34,120 bases of DNA from the NCBI GenBank assembly GCA_016182045.1, contig JACOYE010000007.1:1-34120 (forward strand). Reading direction: 5' to 3'. The DNA is from Candidatus Microgenomates bacterium (GTDB lineage Bacteria > Patescibacteriota > Microgenomatia > Daviesbacterales > UBA10151). The notes beneath the pieces are model-generated. The model was not told where the DNA came from. It worked only from the letters and a program-made list of their open reading frames with translations, and searched no databases. A program made the translations under genes and the position numbers. Of this stretch, positions 9,946 through 19,996 are shown one piece after another (position 1 is the first letter of the stretch; the number at the start of each line of letters is the position of its first letter).

Positions 9946-10157
9946 AAAAATCTTTATTGTTTATCAGCACAATTGCCATCCTGTCAATTCTAATAATAGT
10001 AAGCTTTGTCTATTTACAGAAGAAACTATCTACTTCTTCCTCACCAACTCAGACCACTCCACAATCTTCTTTTCAACCTGCACCGGAAGCTTCCGGCGCA
10101 GCCGAGGGTGGAGGGGAAAAACCCCTACCGCCCTCCCCAGAAGGAGCAAAAAGATGA
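9942..10157 (+). CDS. Small membrane-anchored protein
   Basis: [32 protein letters not shown] overlaps with both flanking genes. Confidence 0.6.
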
Positions 10158-12937
10158 AATATTTTTTTTATGGTCTTTTAAACTTGGTGATGCTGGGTCT
10201 AATTTATCTATCTCCCCCTAATATCCAAACTGTCTTTGCCTGCAAAAGCGCAGTTTCTCTTTATTTGGAATCAGATACAGCCCCGGGCCATCTCTACTTT
10301 AACCATCAGGACCCGGTAGTCATTAATGATTCTGTCAATGATATCAGTAAATACGTCTATGCCTCAGCTTTTGGCAACAACTGTACCGGTACACCCCAAT
10401 ATGCTTTTAATATCGCCTATTGGGATGGGGACAGTTGGCGGACCTTTGATCAAACAGGCTGGCAAACTGCCAATTATGAAACATTTTCTCTTAGCAATGG
10501 AGAGCGTCAATATTCAATTGGGGCCTGGACCTGGACATCAACAGATGGTGTTTCACCTGATAAATATAAACATCTTTTTGCCATGACACAAACACATTCT
10601 GTTGCCAACATCACTCACAATTCAGCCCAACTGTCCTGGTCTTTAAGAATGAACCATTACAATGGAGTCAGTTGTTCGCCAACTTCCCTTTGTAATAGCA
10701 GCCAGCCTGATAGCTCGTTTCCTTTCTATCTTTTGATTGGCACTGATCCGGCTATTGTCTCAAAGCGTAGCTCTGATCCTTCTGATGTTAAAGTGGAGGG
10801 CTCCTGGAAAGATTATGACCCTTCCTATGTGCGTATCACCTGGTTTGTAGATAACCATTCTGTCACCGGTCTGCAACCCAATACCACCTACTATTGGCGT
10901 ATCAGGGGTGATCATCCCTCAATTGGTGACTCATATTTTGGTGGTGGCAGCTTTACCACCCTGCCGCCTCCCTTTACCTTTTCTCTGTCCAATGACGGTA
11001 ATAAACAGGTTGCAGAAGGAGGCGGATCTGCTGCAAGCACCATTACAGCCACCAATACCAGTGAGCCTGGTGCCACTGCAAAGTCAGTTTCTTTTTCTGC
11101 TTCAGCCACTAATCTGTGGACCCAGGAAACTGGAACTGTTTGGCCGGCCCGTTATGCTCACACTTCCTTAGTTTTTAATTCCAAAATGTGGGTGATGGGA
11201 GGAACTGATGGTACATCAGCCAAAAATGATGTCTATTCCTCAACAGATGGAAAAAATTGGACCCAGGAAACTGCAGCTGCAGCCTGGTCTGCCCGTTACA
11301 ACCATACCTCGCTGGTTTTTAACGGCAAAATGTGGGTGATGGGAGGAACCAACGGCATATCCAATAAAAATGATGTTTACTCCTCAACAGATGGAAAAAA
11401 TTGGACCCAGGAAACTGCAGCAGCAGCCTGGTCTGCCCGTTTTGGTCATACCTCGGAATTTTTTAATAACAAGATGTGGTTGATGGGAGGAACTGATGGT
11501 AGTGGTAGTGGATATAAAAATGATGTTTACTCCTCAACAGATGGAAAAAATTGGACCCAGGAAACTGCAGCAGCAGCCTGGTCTGCCCGTTATTATCATA
11601 CTTCCCTCACTTTTAACAATAAAATCTGGCTGATGGGGGGATATGATCCTATAGGGGGGTCTAAAAATGATGTCTACTCCTCAACAGATGGAAAAAATTG
11701 GACCCAGGAAACTGCAGCAGCAGCCTGGTCTACCCGTTATTCTACCAGCTCCCAACTATTTAATGGCAGGATGTGGTTGATGGGAGGAAACGGTACCACA
11801 GCCAAAAATGATGTCTACTCCTCAACAGATGGAAAAAATTGGACCCAGGAAAATGCGGCAGCCAGCTGGGGAGCCCGTTATTCTCATACCTCCTCACTCT
11901 TTAACAAGAAGATATGGCTGATGGGGGGATATACCCCTCCAACTAAAAAGCAGGCTGGTGGACCTAAAAATGATGTCTGGTCTTTTTCAGACCCATATCA
12001 ATTTAGTTTTACCTTCTCTCCCCTAAGCTGTACCCCAACCTGCACCACCACCATGACCACTACAGCCACTGCTCAGGCAGCTTCCACCTCCATTACCGTC
12101 ACAGGCACTGACGGAACCAATCAAAAAACCACCTCATTCAACCTGACTGTCGGTACTCCACCTCCTACCCCAACCTCTGCTCCCACCTCCACCCCTACCC
12201 CCACCCCAGGGGGTCCTACTCCCACCCCACCTCCCTCCGGTCCTTGTGGTTCAGGTACACCCAGGACAGAAGGATTGATTTCTGCCCCCAGCTTGACAGG
12301 TAAGTTTAACACCTCATCCGGTGCCTGTGTCATTGACCTGAGGGCTGCCTTTGCTCCTTTTAAACTGAAGACCTTTGAGGATTTAAAGTATGCCCATTTT
12401 GATCAACACTCGGGTAGTAAATTGAATATCGAAGGTTCCAGCCTTCCCCCCATTGCCAATGACACTGCCTACTTTAAGGATGGTAATTTATCCATTACCT
12501 CCCCCATTTCAGGATCTGGTACGGCTGCAGTTATTGTCAAGGGTGATTTAACCATCGGTCCCATATCAGGCAATCAGGTCCTTTATGGAACACCCTTGAC
12601 CGGTCTGGTCTTTATAGTCTCAGGCAATATATTTATTGATAAAACAGTCACCAGAGTGGATGGGGTATTGATCTCCTCAGGCACCATCTTTACCGCCTCT
12701 GACAACACCACCACCCCCCCAACAGCCTGTTTGGAAAATTCGGTCTTAACCCCAAACGGAGCCTTAACCATCAATGGCAGCTTAATTTCCCTAACTAGTA
12801 GCAGCCCCATTAAATTCTGTAGATACCTTTTGGATAATGCCAGTCCGGCAGAGGTGATCAACCATCAGGTTAAATATGTGGTGATATTAAGAAATGTCCT
12901 CTCGGAAATCCTACAAAGATGGATTGAAATACCATGA
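10154..12937 (+). CDS. Large secreted adhesin-like protein with Kelch-like beta-propeller repeats
   Basis: Signal peptide [29 protein letters not shown]; six WTQE..AxWxARYxHTSxxFNxKMWxMGG...[12 protein letters not shown] repeats. ORF open from 9869; start at 10154 overlaps the upstream stop. Confidence 0.8.
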   Translation: MKYFFYGLLNLVMLGLIYLSPPNIQTVFACKSAVSLYLESDTAPGHLYFNHQDPVVINDSVNDISKYVYASAFGNNCTGTPQYAFNIAYWDGDSWRTFDQTGWQTANYETFSLSNGERQYSIGAWTWTSTDGVSPDKYKHLFAMTQTHSVANITHNSAQLSWSLRMNHYNGVSCSPTSLCNSSQPDSSFPFYLLIGTDPAIVSKRSSDPSDVKVEGSWKDYDPSYVRITWFVDNHSVTGLQPNTTYYWRIRGDHPSIGDSYFGGGSFTTLPPPFTFSLSNDGNKQVAEGGGSAASTITATNTSEPGATAKSVSFSASATNLWTQETGTVWPARYAHTSLVFNSKMWVMGGTDGTSAKNDVYSSTDGKNWTQETAAAAWSARYNHTSLVFNGKMWVMGGTNGISNKNDVYSSTDGKNWTQETAAAAWSARFGHTSEFFNNKMWLMGGTDGSGSGYKNDVYSSTDGKNWTQETAAAAWSARYYHTSLTFNNKIWLMGGYDPIGGSKNDVYSSTDGKNWTQETAAAAWSTRYSTSSQLFNGRMWLMGGNGTTAKNDVYSSTDGKNWTQENAAASWGARYSHTSSLFNKKIWLMGGYTPPTKKQAGGPKNDVWSFSDPYQFSFTFSPLSCTPTCTTTMTTTATAQAASTSITVTGTDGTNQKTTSFNLTVGTPPPTPTSAPTSTPTPTPGGPTPTPPPSGPCGSGTPRTEGLISAPSLTGKFNTSSGACVIDLRAAFAPFKLKTFEDLKYAHFDQHSGSKLNIEGSSLPPIANDTAYFKDGNLSITSPISGSGTAAVIVKGDLTIGPISGNQVLYGTPLTGLVFIVSGNIFIDKTVTRVDGVLISSGTIFTASDNTTTPPTACLENSVLTPNGALTINGSLISLTSSSPIKFCRYLLDNASPAEVINHQVKYVVILRNVLSEILQRWIEIP
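11110..11990 (+). repeat. Near-identical 141-150 bp tandem coding repeats (Kelch-like)
   Basis: CAACAGATGGAAAAAATTGGACCCAGGAAA recurs at 11241, 11385, 11535, 11682, 11823. Confidence 0.95.
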
Positions 12938-14046
12938 AAAAGGGAAGCGGTGGATTTACCCTAATTGAACTTTTGGTGGTGACATCAATAATTGCCGTCA
13001 TCTTATCCATTGGAATTTCCACCTATAGAGGGGCGGTGGCAAAATCAAGGGATCATATCAGAAAGCAGGATCTGACCAATCTGGCCACGGCCTTGGAAGT
13101 ATATTACCAAAAGAACCACCAATATATCCCGGGAGATGGATACTGTTCCTCAGATACAGGTACATTTTACTCAGATATTGCCCCATTTATATCCAGTGAT
13201 GTTCCCAAAGACCCTCAAACACAAGACCCATATTGTTATGTGTCCATCAACAACGGGGCCTCATACCGGCTGTTTACCAAACTGGAGAATTGTGCCGATC
13301 CTGATATCATTAACTGTGCTGATCCATATAATTTTTCCGTAGTCTCAGATGATCTAACCATTGCCTCTGCCGCTGATTTTGTGGAACCTGCCCTAACTCC
13401 AACTCCTGGTCCCACTGCCACCCCAACTCCAACCCTGGCTGCCACTCCAACCCCAACTCCTGCATTAACCCCAACACCTACACGCACACCTACACCCACA
13501 CCCACTCGTACGCCTACTCCAGTGCCTACCACAACTCCAACACCTACTCGCACACCAACTCCAACCCCTACCTGTACAAATGGTTATAAAGATTATGATA
13601 AAGATGGGTATGGTGCAGGGGCTTCTGGCTGTTATACCTTATCACCAGACTATAATATTGTTGCTAATTCCTCTGACTGTTGGGATTCAGACAGTAGAGC
13701 CAAACCTGGACAGACTGCTTACTATAATACTGCCAGAACTGGGGATACAGGAAGTCTGCGTTTTGACTTTGACTGTGATGGTAAGATTACTCCCAGATAT
13801 CAGTGGAAGGGGTCAGCAGTAACCTGTTATCAAAGTGACTGTACCACAACCGCAACTTGTGTAAATGTCAATCCCTCTACCACCAAAAATGTATCTGCAG
13901 CAGATTGCGGGATTGCCACCAATTATACAGACTGCAGTTCTCAATCATATTCATGGGAAGCCATCGGAGCAGAAGAGTTCATCTGTATACAGCACTCAAC
14001 TGATTACTGCTTCCGTAAAAGTACCTCAGCTTTGGCCTGCCGTTAA
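12934..14046 (+). CDS. Type IV pilin-like protein with PTPTP linker and C-terminal Cys-rich domain
   Basis: [59 protein letters not shown] prepilin signature. Confidence 0.85.
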   Translation: MKKGSGGFTLIELLVVTSIIAVILSIGISTYRGAVAKSRDHIRKQDLTNLATALEVYYQKNHQYIPGDGYCSSDTGTFYSDIAPFISSDVPKDPQTQDPYCYVSINNGASYRLFTKLENCADPDIINCADPYNFSVVSDDLTIASAADFVEPALTPTPGPTATPTPTLAATPTPTPALTPTPTRTPTPTPTRTPTPVPTTTPTPTRTPTPTPTCTNGYKDYDKDGYGAGASGCYTLSPDYNIVANSSDCWDSDSRAKPGQTAYYNTARTGDTGSLRFDFDCDGKITPRYQWKGSAVTCYQSDCTTTATCVNVNPSTTKNVSAADCGIATNYTDCSSQSYSWEAIGAEEFICIQHSTDYCFRKSTSALACR

Positions 14047-14075
14047 ATTATTTCCCAAAATTTCTCTTTTCAAGC

Positions 14076-14104
14076 TTGACATACTATTCATACTATGGTA
14101 TGTT
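14076..14104 (+). promoter_or_regulatory. Promoter of the RHH/PIN module
   Basis: TTGACA (14076-14081), 17-nt spacer, TATGTT (14099-14104), ATG at 14112; CATAC/GTATG inverted repeat at 14089-14102 and direct CATACTAT repeats. Confidence 0.6.
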
Positions 14105-14111
14105 TAGTATT

Positions 14112-14387
14112 ATGAAAAAGATTGTTATCACTAACTTGAGGATTCCCGAGGATGATTGGTTACAGATTAAAACTCTTGCGGTAGAAGCGGGAATAAGTGT
14201 TAATGAATGTATTAACTTATTAATCAGAGATTTAACAGTTAGACGCCAATTATTAATAGATGTTAAGAAGAAAATTTCTTCTAGTAAAAGGGATGCTCCT
14301 ATATGGAGATTGGGAGATCTTGCTAAAAAATTTAAATCTGCTAAAAAATATGAATTATCTGAAGATGACAAGTTAATTTATGAATAA
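14112..14387 (+). CDS. Putative ribbon-helix-helix antitoxin
   Basis: MKKIVITNLRIPEDDWLQIKTLAVEAGISVNECINLLI; directly upstream of and overlapping a PIN gene. Confidence 0.65.
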   Translation: MKKIVITNLRIPEDDWLQIKTLAVEAGISVNECINLLIRDLTVRRQLLIDVKKKISSSKRDAPIWRLGDLAKKFKSAKKYELSEDDKLIYE

Positions 14388-14802
14388 GGCCTCTTATGTT
14401 TTTGTTGACACCAGCTTCTTAAAGGCAATTTTGGATATTAAAGACGAATTTCATATCAATTCCAAAAAAATCTTTAAAAGATTACAAGAGGAAGAAGAAA
14501 CTTTATTAATTACTTCCAATTATGTGCTTGACGAGAGTTTCACCTTACTTCGCAAAAGGTGTGGTCTGGAGGCTGCAATACAATTAAGAGATGATCTGGT
14601 AAGAAGTAGTAAGGCAATTAAATTAATCAGGATAACTTCGGCTGATGATGCCAGAGCCTGGGATTGGTTTTTAAACGATTGGAGCGATTTATCCTTTACT
14701 GATTGTGTATCCTTTGCTCTTATGAACAGGCTTAGTATTAAACGATCAGCTACTTTTGACAGACATTTTCAAAGAGCCGGTTTTGAGATAGAAAAAGTAT
14801 AA
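14380..14802 (+). CDS. PIN-domain toxin
   Basis: YVFVDTSFLKAILD..., DESFTLL, DLSFTDCVSFALMNRLSIKRSATFDRHFQRAGF. Confidence 0.85.
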   Translation: MNKASYVFVDTSFLKAILDIKDEFHINSKKIFKRLQEEEETLLITSNYVLDESFTLLRKRCGLEAAIQLRDDLVRSSKAIKLIRITSADDARAWDWFLNDWSDLSFTDCVSFALMNRLSIKRSATFDRHFQRAGFEIEKV

Positions 14803-14803
14803 C

Positions 14804-15499
14804 TTATTTACCAAAGTTCCTCTTTTGAGTTTGGTACCAAGATATTGCCTTTTTAATCTCTTGAGGGCCAAAATCCGGCCACAAAGTCTTGGTAAAATAA
14901 AATTCTGAATAAGCTGTCTGCCAAAGCAAAAAATTAGACAATCTGCTTCTTCCTCCGGTTCTTATGACCAGCTCCGGATCAGGTTGGCCATTGGTATATA
15001 AATGTTTTTCAAGCAGTTTTTCATTTATCCTGTTCACCTCAATCCCCTCTTTGACTATATCTTTAACAGCATCCAGAAGCTCTTTTTTCCCTCCATAATT
15101 TAGGGCAATATTAAGCTTAATAGATTCATTTTTAATGTAGGTATTTCTGATGGCACCAATAATTCGCTTGATAGTGCCTGGAAGCCCTTCCAGCTCACCT
15201 AAGATAGCTACCCTCACCCCTCTTTGCATCATTTTTCTTAATTTAGTTTGATATCCTGTTCTCATCAAATTAAATAACCCCCAAACTTCTCTTTTGGCCC
15301 GTTCTTTGATATTCTCAGTAGATAAAGCATAAACTGTGATAGTTTTAACCCCTAAATCTTCTGCAGTCTCAACTATTTTTTCCAAAGTATCAGCCCCTGC
15401 CTCATGACCCTTAATATCAGGTAAGTTTCGGGCTCTGGCCCATCTTCTGTTTCCATCCATAATAATGGCAATATGGGAAGGAATATTCTTAATATTCAT
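14804..15499 (-). CDS. uppS: Isoprenyl (undecaprenyl) diphosphate synthase, cis-type
   Basis: HIAIIMDGNRRWARARNLPDIKGHEAG, YALSTENIKER, DPELVIRTGGRSRLSNFLLWQTAYSEFYF. Confidence 0.95.
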   Translation of the reverse strand: MNIKNIPSHIAIIMDGNRRWARARNLPDIKGHEAGADTLEKIVETAEDLGVKTITVYALSTENIKERAKREVWGLFNLMRTGYQTKLRKMMQRGVRVAILGELEGLPGTIKRIIGAIRNTYIKNESIKLNIALNYGGKKELLDAVKDIVKEGIEVNRINEKLLEKHLYTNGQPDPELVIRTGGRSRLSNFLLWQTAYSEFYFTKTLWPDFGPQEIKKAISWYQTQKRNFGK

Positions 15500-15533
15500 A
15501 TAATCATTATAACCGTTATAACTATTATAGATG

Positions 15534-16364
15534 TTATTTCTTCCTTTCCACCAAATATTCTGCCATCTGTTTAAGTAATTTACTCATTTTCGGATCTTTG
15601 GTGATACTGGGCAGCAATTTTATAGCTTGATTTTTATAATGAATTGCCTGTTCCAATTCAAAAGTACCATCTCCATCTAAGATATCATCTTTAATCTGAA
15701 AAGCAATCCCAAGATTTACTCCATAAAGCCCCAACAACTTTACTAACTCTTCTTTTGCTCCCCCCAAAATGGCTCCCAGCTGCAACGGTCCGGCAATGGT
15801 ATAGTGGGCTGTTTTTAACTTGGCAATCAGTATAGGATCAGTTTTTTCCAAATCTAATATTTGTCCCAGGGCAGTATTAACTATGGTATCAAAAAAAAGC
15901 TTTAGAGCTTCCAGTTTTCTCTGATTGTCAAACTCAGCTTCAGTTATAATTTTGAAGCTTAGGAAAAAGCCCAAATCAGCAAGACTTATTGCTTGTGAGA
16001 TACCATAGTGTCCACCACCCAGAGCTTTATATAAAGAGGGCTGACCTCGTCTCAAAAGACTCTCATCTATGATATCATCATGAATCAGGATGGCTGTATG
16101 AAAAATCTCATAAGCAGCTCCAACTTTTATTATGTCTGGCGACTGAAGACTGACTGCTGATGACTGATTGCCAATCTCATATCCCAGTCTAACCAGCGTT
16201 CCCCTAATCCTTTTCCCACCTTGACATGCCTTAATAAATGCTTTGGCTAAAGGAATAAGTTTGGGGCTTATACCTTCTACTTCTTTAAGCCATACACCTA
16301 AGATCGATTGGATCTCTCTATCCAGCTCTTGTGCAGAATGCTCAAGATAACTTTTAAAATCCAT
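15534..16364 (-). CDS. Polyprenyl synthetase family protein (trans-prenyltransferase, FPP/GGPP type)
   Basis: LIHDDIIDESLLRRGQPS (first Asp-rich motif) and FQIKDDILD (second). Confidence 0.93.
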   Translation of the reverse strand: MDFKSYLEHSAQELDREIQSILGVWLKEVEGISPKLIPLAKAFIKACQGGKRIRGTLVRLGYEIGNQSSAVSLQSPDIIKVGAAYEIFHTAILIHDDIIDESLLRRGQPSLYKALGGGHYGISQAISLADLGFFLSFKIITEAEFDNQRKLEALKLFFDTIVNTALGQILDLEKTDPILIAKLKTAHYTIAGPLQLGAILGGAKEELVKLLGLYGVNLGIAFQIKDDILDGDGTFELEQAIHYKNQAIKLLPSITKDPKMSKLLKQMAEYLVERKK

Positions 16365-16493
16365 GGGATTAATTTACCACTTTTTCTTGTATTATTCTAC
16401 ATACCCCATACTTTGAACGATCGTTTAATGTTTGGGATAAAAATTTAATCTGAGAAGTGTAAATTTAAAAAATATTTGATAGAATTAGCTTTC

Positions 16494-17645
16494 ATGAAAA
16501 AATCCAGTTCCCTGCAAGATTTTCCCTCTGCCTCTAAAAGAAGAAAGTTTTTAGAAAAAGAACTAAATATTAATCTTGACCATATTGGCAATTTTAATTT
16601 TACCCAAGATCAAGTTGTTGGTAGAAACATAGAAAACTTAATAGGTGCAACCCAAATCCCCCTGGGAGTTGCCGGACCATTAGCCATTAAAAATTTTAAA
16701 TTTGAAATTAAAAATTATTTTATCCCTCTAGCAACCACGGAGGGTGCTTTAGTAGCCTCAGTCTCCAGGGGCTGTAAGACGATCACAGAGTCCAGTGGAG
16801 CCACAGTATATGTTGAAGATGTGGGGATCACCCGGGGGCCGGTATTTAAAACCAAAGGTATCGAACACGGACAAAAAGTTATAGCCTGGATCAACTCCCA
16901 TATCCCCCTCATCTCCCAAAGCACCCAAAAAACCTCAGCTCATCTTAAGCTTTTAAAAATAGATTCCGCAATCGTGGGCAGAAATCTTTTTGTTAGATTT
17001 TACTTTGACACTCAAGATGCCATGGGTATGAATATGGCCACTTTTGCCACAGAACAGGCTACCAAATTAATTGAAGCAGAAACTGGTACCAAATGTATAG
17101 CACTTGCCGGAAATTTTGATATAGATAAGAAGCCAGCCTGGTTAAATTTTATTTCCGGCAGAGGGAAAAAAGTTTGGGCAGAGATTGTCTTGCCTAAAAA
17201 AGTGGTTAAAGAGGTTTTAAAAACTACACCTAAAGCAATGGCAGAAGTGGTGGAAAGTAAAACACATCTAGGATCCATATTGAGCGGTTCTTTAGGTTTT
17301 AACTCACATTTTGCCAATATTATTGCTGCCATTTTTGCAGCCACTGGTCAGGATTTGGCTCATGTTGTAGAAGGATCTTTGGGAATAACTTCAGCCGAGG
17401 TCTTGGAAAATATGGATTTATACTTCTCCATTTATTTACCAAGCTTAATTGTGGGTACTGTGGGAGGAGGAACCCATCTGCCAACTCAGCAGGAAGCTTT
17501 GAGCCTGATGCAAGTATCTAATGTGTTAGAATATTCAAAGGTCTTGGGAGCAGCGGTTTTAGCTGGGGAATTGTCATTATTAGCCAGTTTGGCTGAAGGA
17601 AGTTTAGCTGAAGCCCATTCCAAGTTAGGAAGAAAAGGCAAGTAA
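16494..17645 (+). CDS. hmgA: Hydroxymethylglutaryl-CoA reductase
   Basis: IENLIGATQIPLGVAGPL, TTEGALVASVSRGCKTI, DAMGMNMAT, LAGNFDIDKKPAWLNFISGRGK, VGTVGGGTHLPTQ. ORF start called at 16476 (TTG); ATG at 16494 preferred. Confidence 0.96.
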   Translation: MKKSSSLQDFPSASKRRKFLEKELNINLDHIGNFNFTQDQVVGRNIENLIGATQIPLGVAGPLAIKNFKFEIKNYFIPLATTEGALVASVSRGCKTITESSGATVYVEDVGITRGPVFKTKGIEHGQKVIAWINSHIPLISQSTQKTSAHLKLLKIDSAIVGRNLFVRFYFDTQDAMGMNMATFATEQATKLIEAETGTKCIALAGNFDIDKKPAWLNFISGRGKKVWAEIVLPKKVVKEVLKTTPKAMAEVVESKTHLGSILSGSLGFNSHFANIIAAIFAATGQDLAHVVEGSLGITSAEVLENMDLYFSIYLPSLIVGTVGGGTHLPTQQEALSLMQVSNVLEYSKVLGAAVLAGELSLLASLAEGSLAEAHSKLGRKGK

Positions 17646-17648
17646 AGG

Positions 17649-17679
17649 AGCGAAGTCCGCCTAAGGCGGACGAGCGACC
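17649..17679. repeat. Intergenic palindrome AGCGAAGTCCGCCTAAGGCGGACGAGCG
   Basis: Core GTCCGCCTAAGGCGGAC; near-identical copy at 28207-28233. Confidence 0.9.
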
Positions 17680-17683
17680 ATAT

Positions 17684-18727
17684 ATGATAGGCATCATCTC
17701 TTACGGGGTTTATATCCCTAAATTCAGAATAAAACCAACTGATATTGCCCAATCTTGGGGTAAAGAAGCACCAGAGGTGGAGAAATCTTTGGGGGTAATG
17801 GAAAAGGCAGTGGCCTCATACGATGAGGATGCTGTTACCTTGGCAATTGAAGCAGCCCAAAAAGCACTAATTACGGGCAATATTAATCCTGAAGATATCG
17901 GTGGCATCACAGTTGGTTCAGAATCCCATCCTTATGCTGTCAAACCTTCCTCCACAATTGTGGCTGGAATTTTAGGTATGCCAAATGAGTATCTGGCAGC
18001 TGATTTAGAGTTTGCCTGTAAAGCAGGCACAGCAGGAATTCAGCTTTTATCAGGTCTTATTGCCCAGCATAAATCCAACTACTGTTTAGCCATAGGTAGC
18101 GATGTTGCCCAATCCAAGCCTTCTGATGTTTTGGAATACACTGCCTCATCAGCTGCAGCAGCTTTTATTTTGGGACAAGATCATACAATTGCTAAAATTT
18201 TAGATTTTAGCTCTTTTTCATCAGATACTCCTGACTTTTGGAGAAGAGATAATGAAAAATTTCCCTCTCACGCTGGTAGGTTCACCGGAGAGCCGGCCTA
18301 TTTTGCTCATGTTTTGGGTGCATCGCAGGCTCTACTTAAAAAGGTTAAAATGAAGCCTCAAGATTTTGATTTTGCTGTCTTTCATATGCCAAATGCCAAA
18401 TTTCCCAAAGAGGCTGCCAAAAGACTGGGGTTTTCAGATGAACAAATCAAACCTGGATTTATAGTTGCCCAAATTGGCAACCCTTATTCTGCTTCATCTT
18501 TAGTAGGGCTTGCTGCCACTTTAGATATTGCTAAGGCGGGCCAGAAAATATTGTTGTGTTCATATGGGTCTGGTGCAGGCTCTGATGCTTTTGTTTTTGA
18601 GACAACTAAAGAAATCTCCGCTTACCAAAAAAGAAATAAACAGACTGTGCAGTCCCAAATCAAGCATAAAACTTATATAGATTATTCACTGATAGCTAAG
18701 AATATTCTGACTAAATATCGAATATGA
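17684..18727 (+). CDS. Hydroxymethylglutaryl-CoA synthase, archaeal type
   Basis: MIGIISYGVYIPKFRI..., EYLAADLEFACKAGTAGIQLL, SYGSGAGSDAF. Confidence 0.93.
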   Translation: MIGIISYGVYIPKFRIKPTDIAQSWGKEAPEVEKSLGVMEKAVASYDEDAVTLAIEAAQKALITGNINPEDIGGITVGSESHPYAVKPSSTIVAGILGMPNEYLAADLEFACKAGTAGIQLLSGLIAQHKSNYCLAIGSDVAQSKPSDVLEYTASSAAAAFILGQDHTIAKILDFSSFSSDTPDFWRRDNEKFPSHAGRFTGEPAYFAHVLGASQALLKKVKMKPQDFDFAVFHMPNAKFPKEAAKRLGFSDEQIKPGFIVAQIGNPYSASSLVGLAATLDIAKAGQKILLCSYGSGAGSDAFVFETTKEISAYQKRNKQTVQSQIKHKTYIDYSLIAKNILTKYRI

Positions 18728-19857
18728 AAATCAAAGTACTTGGAACCGGTCTTACTAAATTTGGAGAACTTTGGGACAAGTCCTTATTTGATTTGGCTCA
18801 AGAAGCTTCTTTGGAAGCCATAAAAGACTCAGGACTATCCCCCAATCAGATTGATGCTGTTTTTGTTGGTAATATGATCTATGGTAAGGTTTCAAATCAA
18901 GATCATCTTGGACCAACCATAGCATCTCAACTGAATATTAAGGGTGCAGCCTTAAGAATAGAGGGGGCTTGTGCCTCCGGTGGCTTGGCTGTTCATTTGG
19001 CTATTCAATCAATTTTGGCCCAAACCTATAAAAATGTTTTGGTGGTGGGAGTAGAGAAGATGACAGATATATCTGTCTCCCAAGTTACCTCAGCCTTGAT
19101 GGGAGCTGGATCAGAGGAGGAAAGAAGGGCAGGTTTAACTTTTCCTGCCCTTTATGCTTTGATGGCCAAAGCTCATATGCAAAAATATGGTACCACTAAA
19201 AAACAGATGGCCCAAGTGGCTGTCAAAAATCACTTTCATGGCTCGTTAAACAATAAAGCCCAATTCCCTTATGAGGTGAGCTTGGAAAAAGCCTTAAACA
19301 GTCCCTGTATTTGCGATCCTCTTAATTTATTCGATGCCTCCCCCATCACTGATGGAGCAGCAGCAGTTGTGTTAAATGCCGATACATCTAAAAGGGGAGT
19401 TTTTATAACAGGCTCTGCCGTGGCAACTGATACAGTTGATTTATCATCAAGAGAAAGCCTAACTGAAATAAAAGCCACAAGAGAGGCTTGTCAAAAAGCT
19501 TTAAAACAAACAGGCTGTCAGATAAAAGATGTTAATGTCTGTGAGGTTCATGATTGTTTTACCATTGCCGAAATTTTGGCTATGGAAGATTTAGGTTTTT
19601 GCAAAAAGGGCGAGGGGGCAGAATTTATTGAAAAAGGTACCACTAAACTGGGAGGCAAAATCCCGGTTAATACCTCCGGTGGTTTAAAAGCTTGCGGGCA
19701 TCCTGTGGGAGCAACCGGTGTTAAACAAATTGTGGAGTTAACCTGGCAACTAAGAGGTAGTGCAGGCTCAAGACAAGTTAAAGATGCAAAGGTGGGTCTT
19801 GCTCAAAATGTAGGAGGAACAGGAGCAACAGTGGTGGTACATGTATTGCAAAATTGA
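18724..19857 (+). CDS. Thiolase (acetyl-CoA C-acetyltransferase), archaeal SCP-x-like type
   Basis: RIEGACASGGLAVHLAI, VCEVHDCFTIAEI, NTSGGLKACGHPVGATGVKQ; ATGA overlap with HMGS. Confidence 0.93.
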   Translation: MKIKVLGTGLTKFGELWDKSLFDLAQEASLEAIKDSGLSPNQIDAVFVGNMIYGKVSNQDHLGPTIASQLNIKGAALRIEGACASGGLAVHLAIQSILAQTYKNVLVVGVEKMTDISVSQVTSALMGAGSEEERRAGLTFPALYALMAKAHMQKYGTTKKQMAQVAVKNHFHGSLNNKAQFPYEVSLEKALNSPCICDPLNLFDASPITDGAAAVVLNADTSKRGVFITGSAVATDTVDLSSRESLTEIKATREACQKALKQTGCQIKDVNVCEVHDCFTIAEILAMEDLGFCKKGEGAEFIEKGTTKLGGKIPVNTSGGLKACGHPVGATGVKQIVELTWQLRGSAGSRQVKDAKVGLAQNVGGTGATVVVHVLQN

Positions 19858-19931
19858 GGATAGACACTAGAAACTAGATGCTAGATAAAGAAGTTAGCTG
19901 ATAGAAGTTAGATAATCAAGCTTCAAACTTC

Positions 19932-19949
19932 CTCGCTTCGCGAAGCGAG
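19932..19949. repeat. Perfect 18-bp palindrome CTCGCTTCGCGAAGCGAG, intergenic
   Basis: Direct reading. Confidence 0.95.
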
Positions 19950-19996
19950 CAGCTTCAAGATCCAGCTTCCAGTTTCTAACGTCAAGCATCAAAGTT

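Noticed and set aside
9869-10153. N-terminal 95 codons of the 1022-aa ORF
   Set aside because: They overlap two other genes out of frame; a clear signal peptide begins at ATG 10154.
11110-11990. Possible CRISPR array because of regularly spaced repeats
   Set aside because: Unit length of 141-150 bp, in frame and coding for Kelch-like motifs; no short repeat/spacer structure.
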